Source: JADGGV01 sp035715725 (GTDB taxonomy: Bacteria; Gemmatimonadota; Gemmatimonadetes; Longimicrobiales; RSA9). From it: a stretch of 16,521 bases of DNA. The notes below the pieces were generated by a model. It had not been told where the DNA came from. It did not search any database and worked only from the letters and a program-made list of their open reading frames with translations. The translations under genes and the position numbers were made by a program. The stretch lies in contig DASTKT010000070.1 of the NCBI GenBank assembly GCA_035715725.1, positions 1-16,521 on the forward strand, given 5' to 3'. This document shows positions 12,364-16,521 of this stretch, one piece after another. Positions within the stretch are counted from its first letter, which is position 1. Each line of letters opens with the position of its first letter.

Positions 12364-14223
12364 TCACGAGCGCGGAACGCGCCCTTGCAACAGGTCCAGC
12401 TCCCGGCGCGCCTCGGGCACGAGCGCGCTCCGGGGGTAATCGATGATCAGGCGCTCCAGCAACTGCCGCGCCTCGACGAACGCCTGCGGCCGGTCGGAGA
12501 GCGCCCGTGCCAGCGCGAGCATCGCGGCCGGCGTCTCCAGCGCGCGGGGAAAGTCCGTGATCAGCGTACGCCGGAGCGTTTCCGCCTGCTCGTCCAGCCC
12601 GGCCCGCGCCGCCACCCCGGCGGCGAAGTCGAGCACCGCCGCCCGCTCTCCCGCGGGCAGATCGGTCGATTCGGAGGACAGCAGCGCGACGGCGTCGCCC
12701 GCCTTCCCCTCCGTGATCTTCGCCACCGCCCGCCCCAACAGCTTGCCGGCCTCCGGCGAGAGCCGCGTCAGCAGGCTCACCAGCGCCACCGCGTCCGTCC
12801 CCTCGGTCCCCTGCAGCCCCGGGGCCGCGGCCAGCAGGATCGATCGCGCGCGGGTGATGTCCCCCTTCTGCAGCGCGATGCGGCCCTGTACGAGACCGGT
12901 CCGGGGACCGGTCACCCCGGCGAGCACCTGCTCGGCCCCCTCCCCGTCGCCGCGCACCAGGTACGCGTTCGCCACCGCCGCCGCGAGCCGGTCCAGCTCC
13001 CCGGCATCCGGGAACTCCTGGCGGAATGTCGCCAGCGTTTTCGCGGCCCCCGCCACGTCGCCGGAATGCGCCTCCAGCTCGATGCGCAGCGCGAGCGCCT
13101 CGCGCCGCTCCGGCGAACCGGCGGCCGCGGCCGCCTCCAGCACGCGGTAGCTCTCCCGCGCCGTCGCCGTGTCGCCGGCCTGGAGCGCGAGCTCCGCGAG
13201 CCGGCTGCGGATCGCCAGCAGTCGCTGCGATGAGCCGCCCACCGTCAGCAGCTGCGAGTACGCCCAGTACGCCAGCCGCGACAGGTGCGCGCCATCCGCC
13301 CGCCGCGCCACCTCGACCAGGAAGCTCTCGCGGTCGGCCCCCTTCAACCCGCCGGCGACCTGGCGCACGATGGCCTCCGCCCGGCTTCCCAGCCCCGCAT
13401 CCACCGCCAGCGTCGCCGCAGCGCGTTGCCGGGCCGGCGTCGTCGGCGCGTGCGTCAGCCCGTCGATGATCCCGGGGATGATCTGCGCCCCGCCATCCGC
13501 CAGCGCCGACAGCCGCCGCTGGACCAGGTTGAAGCCCCGCGCATCGCGACCGATCGCGGCACTCCATTCCTTGGCGGCCGCCGCGGGATTGCCCACATCG
13601 GCGTAGACGTCGCCCAGCTCGAAGGCGAGCGCATCCGCGCCGCCGATGCGCTGCCGCCCCTGTTGCAGCACGGCCAGCGCCTTCGCCGCGTCGCCGCGCT
13701 GCTTCCACACCGACGCGATCTCCCGGTACGGCGTCTCCAGCTTCGGCGTCGCCTTGATCCACGCCTCGGCGGCTTTCTCCAGCTCGTCCGTCCGGTCGAG
13801 CGAGGAGTACGCCCGGATGCGCATCTGGTGTGCGATGGGCGAGGTGGGGTCGGACTTCAGCAGCCCGTCGATGGACGGGAAGATGTCAGCCAGCCGCCCC
13901 TGCACCCGCAGCAGCCGCTCGAGCGAGATGAGCGCGCTCAGCGAGCCCGGGTCCCGCGTCAGGATCGAGCGCAGCAGCTCCTCGGCCGCCGCCAGGTTTC
14001 CGGCCGCCTCGAGCTGCTCCTCCTGGCGGAGTAGCTGCACCTCGTCGACCGCCGCGGCCGGCGAGGCACTCTGCGCCGCCAGTCCGGTCACCGCCGCCGC
14101 CGCCCCGAGCAGGACGGCGGCCAGCAGCAGCGCCACTCCGGGCCGCGGCCCGCTGCGTCCTCCGGGACACCGACGGGGTCTCCCGCGTTGCCCCGCGGCC
14201 GGCCGCGGGCGGGCGCCGCTCAC
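12364..14223 (-). CDS. Signal-anchored TPR-repeat protein, about 619 aa
   Basis: An Arg/Pro-rich N-terminus (residues 1-28) precedes a hydrophobic segment at about 29-50 (GVALLLAAVLLGAAAAVTGL, then AAQSA) that is a signal peptide or membrane anchor. The remainder is alpha-helical with tetratricopeptide-like pairs: EEQLEAAGNLAAAEELLRSI and SALISLERLLRVQGRLADIF, ALAFELGDVYADVGNPAAAA, LVRGDGEGAEQVLAGV, and a last repeat ARQLLERLIIDYPRSALVPE that resembles BamD/YbgF-type repeats. TPRs bind partner proteins, so an envelope scaffold is likely. The start is GTG 14223, overlapping the previous stop as GTGA, with GGAG 11 bases upstream. A later GTG (about residue 30) right at the hydrophobic segment is an alternative, but lacks a ribosome-binding site. 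The first codons are dense in palindromes (14192-14209, 14139-14152). The partner is unknown. Confidence 0.88.
   Translation of the reverse strand: MSGARPRPAAGQRGRPRRCPGGRSGPRPGVALLLAAVLLGAAAAVTGLAAQSASPAAAVDEVQLLRQEEQLEAAGNLAAAEELLRSILTRDPGSLSALISLERLLRVQGRLADIFPSIDGLLKSDPTSPIAHQMRIRAYSSLDRTDELEKAAEAWIKATPKLETPYREIASVWKQRGDAAKALAVLQQGRQRIGGADALAFELGDVYADVGNPAAAAKEWSAAIGRDARGFNLVQRRLSALADGGAQIIPGIIDGLTHAPTTPARQRAAATLAVDAGLGSRAEAIVRQVAGGLKGADRESFLVEVARRADGAHLSRLAYWAYSQLLTVGGSSQRLLAIRSRLAELALQAGDTATARESYRVLEAAAAAGSPERREALALRIELEAHSGDVAGAAKTLATFRQEFPDAGELDRLAAAVANAYLVRGDGEGAEQVLAGVTGPRTGLVQGRIALQKGDITRARSILLAAAPGLQGTEGTDAVALVSLLTRLSPEAGKLLGRAVAKITEGKAGDAVALLSSESTDLPAGERAAVLDFAAGVAARAGLDEQAETLRRTLITDFPRALETPAAMLALARALSDRPQAFVEARQLLERLIIDYPRSALVPEARRELDLLQGRVPRS
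14192..14209. repeat. 18-bp perfect palindrome just inside the TPR gene
   Basis: CCCGCGGCC followed directly by its complement GGCCGCGGG, beginning 14 bases after the GTG start. A second palindrome of 14 bp (CGGGCCGCGGCCCG) lies at 14139-14152. In mRNA these could form hairpins or inter-strand pairs near the start. They may simply reflect GC-saturated Arg/Pro/Ala codons. Confidence 0.5.
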
Positions 14224-16521
14224 GGCGATGTCTTCTCCGGCGCGGCCGGCGGGGGCGCAGCCGGCGTCGCCTTCCCGGCGCCCGGCGCGCCCTGCGCCGC
14301 GGCCCGGTTCAGCCGGTCGAAGTACTGGAGGATCATCCGCCGGTACGCCGGTGGAAGCGCACGGAGCTGCTCCTCGGTCGGCACCGCGTAGCGGAACCCA
14401 CCCTGCACCATCGCCGGGTCGAGCGCCTTGCCGAAGGATGCACCGACGTTGCCGGGCCGCTCGGCCACGCGCTCGTTACTCACCTCGTCGCGCTCCATCG
14501 TCCGCCCGGCGTCCAGCAGCCGATGGAAGAGCTTGTCCTGGCGGGCGACGACGTCGGGGGTGAGCCGTCCGCCGCTCAGGTCGCGGGCGATCGCGTCCGC
14601 CTCCTTAGCCAGCTCGTCCAGCCGGCCGAGCAGGTCCTCCTGGCCGCCCATGTTCGCCATCCCGCCCAGCTTCTGCGCGATGTCCCGCTGCTGGCTCGCC
14701 AGCCCCTGCATCTCGTTCGCCATGGCGCTCGGCGCCAGGTCCATCGGCAGCAGCGAGCTCGACTGCCCGTTCAGCCCGCCCTGGCGCTTCGCCAGCTCGG
14801 CGAGCTGCTCCAGTGCCTGCTGCACACCCGTCCCGCTCTCCGACTCCGAGATCTGCTGCCCGTTCGTCGCCAGCGAGAGCGCCAGCTTGTTCAGCGCGTC
14901 CACCGTCTGCTCGGCCTGCTGAACGGGCATCTGACCGTCCTGCGCCTGCTCCAGCCCCTGCAGCGTCTGCTGCATGTCCAGCATCGCGCGCCCGAGCGCC
15001 GAGCCCACGTCCCGGTTCATCAGCGCGGACTTCTCGCCCGCCTCCGACAGGTTCTTCCCGAGTCGCTCCAGGCTCTGTTGCAGCGCCCGCTGCTCGCCCT
15101 GCATCGACTGCATGTCGTTGCCGTTGCCTCCGCCCGGCTGAGAGCCGGACTGCGCGCCCTCCTGCGGCTTCCCCTCCTGACCCTCCCCCTTCTGGCCCCC
15201 CGCCTTCGAGCCGCCGCCCTGCGCCGACTGCTGACCGCCCTTCTGCCCCGCCTGCTGGCCACCCTGCTGGCCGCCTTGCTGCTGCCCCTTCTGGCCACCC
15301 TTCTGGCCACCCTGCTGCTGGCCGCCCTGCTGCTGGCCGCCGGCCTGCTGACCGGGGCGCTGTCCGCCCGACTGCTGCTGCCCGCCCTGCTGCTGCCCCG
15401 ACTGCTGCCCGTTCGGCTGCATCCCCGGGCGCTGCCCCTGCGGCTGGCCTTGCTGCTGCCCCTTTTGCTGTCCCACCTGCGGCGGCTGCAACTGCGGCTG
15501 GCCCGGCAGCTGCTGGCCCTGCTGCTGCTGGCCTTGCTGCTGCTGCCCCTGCTGCTGTTGCCCTTGCTGCTGCCCTTGCTGCTGCTCCCCTTGCTGCTGG
15601 TCGCCGCCCTGCTGCGCCTGCCTCATCTTCTCCGCCAGCGCTGCCTGCCGCTGCGCCATCGACAGCGCCTCCTGCGTCGCCTGCTGGACGGCCTGCTGGA
15701 CCTCCTCCTTCCAGCTCTCCGACATCCCCTTGCGGGTCTGCTCGAGCTGCTGTGCGGCCTGCTGGAGCTGGTCGGCGGCCTGCTCGCCGTTCTGGCTGGC
15801 CTGCTGCCGCGCCTGCTGCTGCGCCTGCTGCTGCGCCTGCTGCATGGCCTTCTGCGCCGAGTCCGCCTTCTGCTGCGCACCCGCCGTCTGCTGCGCCGCC
15901 TGCTGCTCGCCCTGTTGATCGAGCTGCTTCGACATCTGCGCGATGGCCTTCGACAACGAGTCCGCCTTCTGCACCAGTTGCGCCTGCCGCTGCGCCTCCT
16001 CCTGCCGCTGCTTCTGCGCCTCCGGCGTCTGCGCCTGCTGCGCCTCCTTCTTCATCGCCTCCGAGAGGGCCTTCTGCTGCGTGGCCATCTCCCGGGCCTG
16101 CTGCGCCAGCGCGTTCATCTGCTGCTCCGCGGCCGCGCGCCGCAGCAGCTCGAGGCTCTGGTCGATCCGCTTCCGGAACTCGTCCTGCTGCTGCGCGAGC
16201 TGCTGCAGCGCCTCCTGCATCTTCGCCTGGTCCATGTCCGCCAGCGCCTGCTTCAGCTCCTGCAGCTTCTGCCGCAGCTCGGGCGTCAGGATCTGGTCGT
16301 AGAGCTGCCGCAGCTCCTGGAGCCGTTCCTGGAGCTCCGGGTCCTGGAGGCCGGCCGCCTCCATCGCCCGCTGGAGCTCGGCGACGCGCTCGCGCAGCTC
16401 CACGCGGGGCGCCGCGCGCGCCATCAGCAGGAGCTGCTTGGTGGCCAGGTCCTCCTTCTCCGCCCGCCGCGCCGCGCGCACGTACTCCTCCAGCTCGCGC
16501 TCCGTGTCCGGACCGTAGCCG
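14220..16521 (-). CDS. DUF4175-like protein, C-terminal 766 residues (5' end off the window)
   Basis: The frame is open to the right edge (GYGPDTERELEEY precedes the first in-frame GTG at 16481), so the gene starts outside. The first 290 visible residues are charged, Gln/Ala-rich coiled coil. About residues 300-480 are a Gln/Gly low-complexity tract. Next are helices (MQGEQRALQQSLERLGKNLS) and a conserved-looking tail: DVVARQDKLFHRLLDAGRTM, DEVSNERVAERP, FRYAVPTEEQLRALPPAYRR and MILQYFDRLNR. This layout matches DUF4175-type proteins, which usually have N-terminal membrane segments (off the window) and often sit near MoxR/BatA aerotolerance-like genes; that neighbourhood cannot be checked here. 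The stop overlaps the TPR gene's GTG start, so the two are translationally coupled. Probably an inner-membrane protein with a large extracytoplasmic part; molecular role unknown. Confidence 0.8.
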   Translation of the reverse strand, partial: GYGPDTERELEEYVRAARRAEKEDLATKQLLLMARAAPRVELRERVAELQRAMEAAGLQDPELQERLQELRQLYDQILTPELRQKLQELKQALADMDQAKMQEALQQLAQQQDEFRKRIDQSLELLRRAAAEQQMNALAQQAREMATQQKALSEAMKKEAQQAQTPEAQKQRQEEAQRQAQLVQKADSLSKAIAQMSKQLDQQGEQQAAQQTAGAQQKADSAQKAMQQAQQQAQQQARQQASQNGEQAADQLQQAAQQLEQTRKGMSESWKEEVQQAVQQATQEALSMAQRQAALAEKMRQAQQGGDQQQGEQQQGQQQGQQQQGQQQQGQQQQGQQLPGQPQLQPPQVGQQKGQQQGQPQGQRPGMQPNGQQSGQQQGGQQQSGGQRPGQQAGGQQQGGQQQGGQKGGQKGQQQGGQQGGQQAGQKGGQQSAQGGGSKAGGQKGEGQEGKPQEGAQSGSQPGGGNGNDMQSMQGEQRALQQSLERLGKNLSEAGEKSALMNRDVGSALGRAMLDMQQTLQGLEQAQDGQMPVQQAEQTVDALNKLALSLATNGQQISESESGTGVQQALEQLAELAKRQGGLNGQSSSLLPMDLAPSAMANEMQGLASQQRDIAQKLGGMANMGGQEDLLGRLDELAKEADAIARDLSGGRLTPDVVARQDKLFHRLLDAGRTMERDEVSNERVAERPGNVGASFGKALDPAMVQGGFRYAVPTEEQLRALPPAYRRMILQYFDRLNRAAAQGAPGAGKATPAAPPPAAPEKTSP
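15119..15620 (-). repeat. Gln/Gly-rich low-complexity coding tract with 15-bp periodicity
   Basis: Within the DUF4175-like gene, CAG/CAA and GGC/GGG codons build runs such as GQQQQGQQQQGQQQQG. The five-residue (15-bp) period is clearest around 15510-15570. Codons vary between CAG and CAA and between Gly codons, so it is not a pure microsatellite. Such tracts are usually flexible and vary in length between strains. Confidence 0.8.

Noticed and set aside
8319..12446. A 1375-codon open frame on the plus strand
   Set aside because: Antisense shadow of the helicase and exported-protein genes, rich in Arg, Pro and Leu with no domain; it also reads through the repeat array. Long antisense frames are expected at this GC content.
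14220..16481. Starting the DUF4175-like gene at the GTG at 16481
   Set aside because: The frame continues upstream to the window edge with coding-like sequence in the same coiled-coil style, so the start lies off the window.

Overview
This is a very GC-rich window in which every convincing gene lies on the minus strand, so it reads from right to left. The lineage is probably a Gemmatimonadota-like member of the FCB group. That is an inference from the GC content, a valyl-tRNA synthetase with an HIGH region of the type LHIGHGLNN, a DapL aminotransferase, a CarboxypepD_reg/TonB outer-membrane receptor, a DUF4175-like Gln-rich protein, and a secreted protein of the family often mislabelled 'asparagine synthetase B' in Bacteroidota. 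No rRNA, tRNA, transposase, phage gene or CRISPR array was seen.

In order of transcription, the first unit (16521 to 11070) is three packed genes: the C-terminal two thirds of a DUF4175-like membrane/coiled-coil protein with a Gln/Gly-rich segment, a secreted or anchored TPR protein whose GTG start overlaps the previous stop (GTGA), and a 419-aa exported protein of unknown function. All three look like cell-envelope proteins. The stop of the third gene is followed by about 235 bp of short variable hairpin repeats (10828-11062) and then a terminator-like hairpin with a T-rich tail (10753-10792).

The middle section holds a DinG/XPD-type helicase (8124-10616) with a complete JAMM/RadC-like metal-site motif fused at its N-terminus, followed by a TonB-dependent receptor (5572-8028). 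The helicase lacks one of the four cysteines that normally hold the XPD/DinG iron-sulphur cluster. This fusion is the most unusual protein in the window.

The left section starts with a fumarylacetoacetate-hydrolase family enzyme, possibly initiated at a rare ATT codon. It is translationally coupled to an LL-diaminopimelate aminotransferase (lysine and peptidoglycan precursor synthesis). Next come a proline-rich single-pass protein with a TonB-like transmembrane helix and a small membrane-anchored BON-domain protein. A 16-bp perfect hairpin and a candidate sigma70-type promoter then separate these genes from valS, which runs off the left edge with its C-terminal domains missing.

The genes are a mix of housekeeping and envelope functions. 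I see no clear defence or mobile system. The parts worth a second look are the JAMM-helicase fusion, the hairpin-repeat array next to it, and several decisions about start codons and regulatory hairpins.
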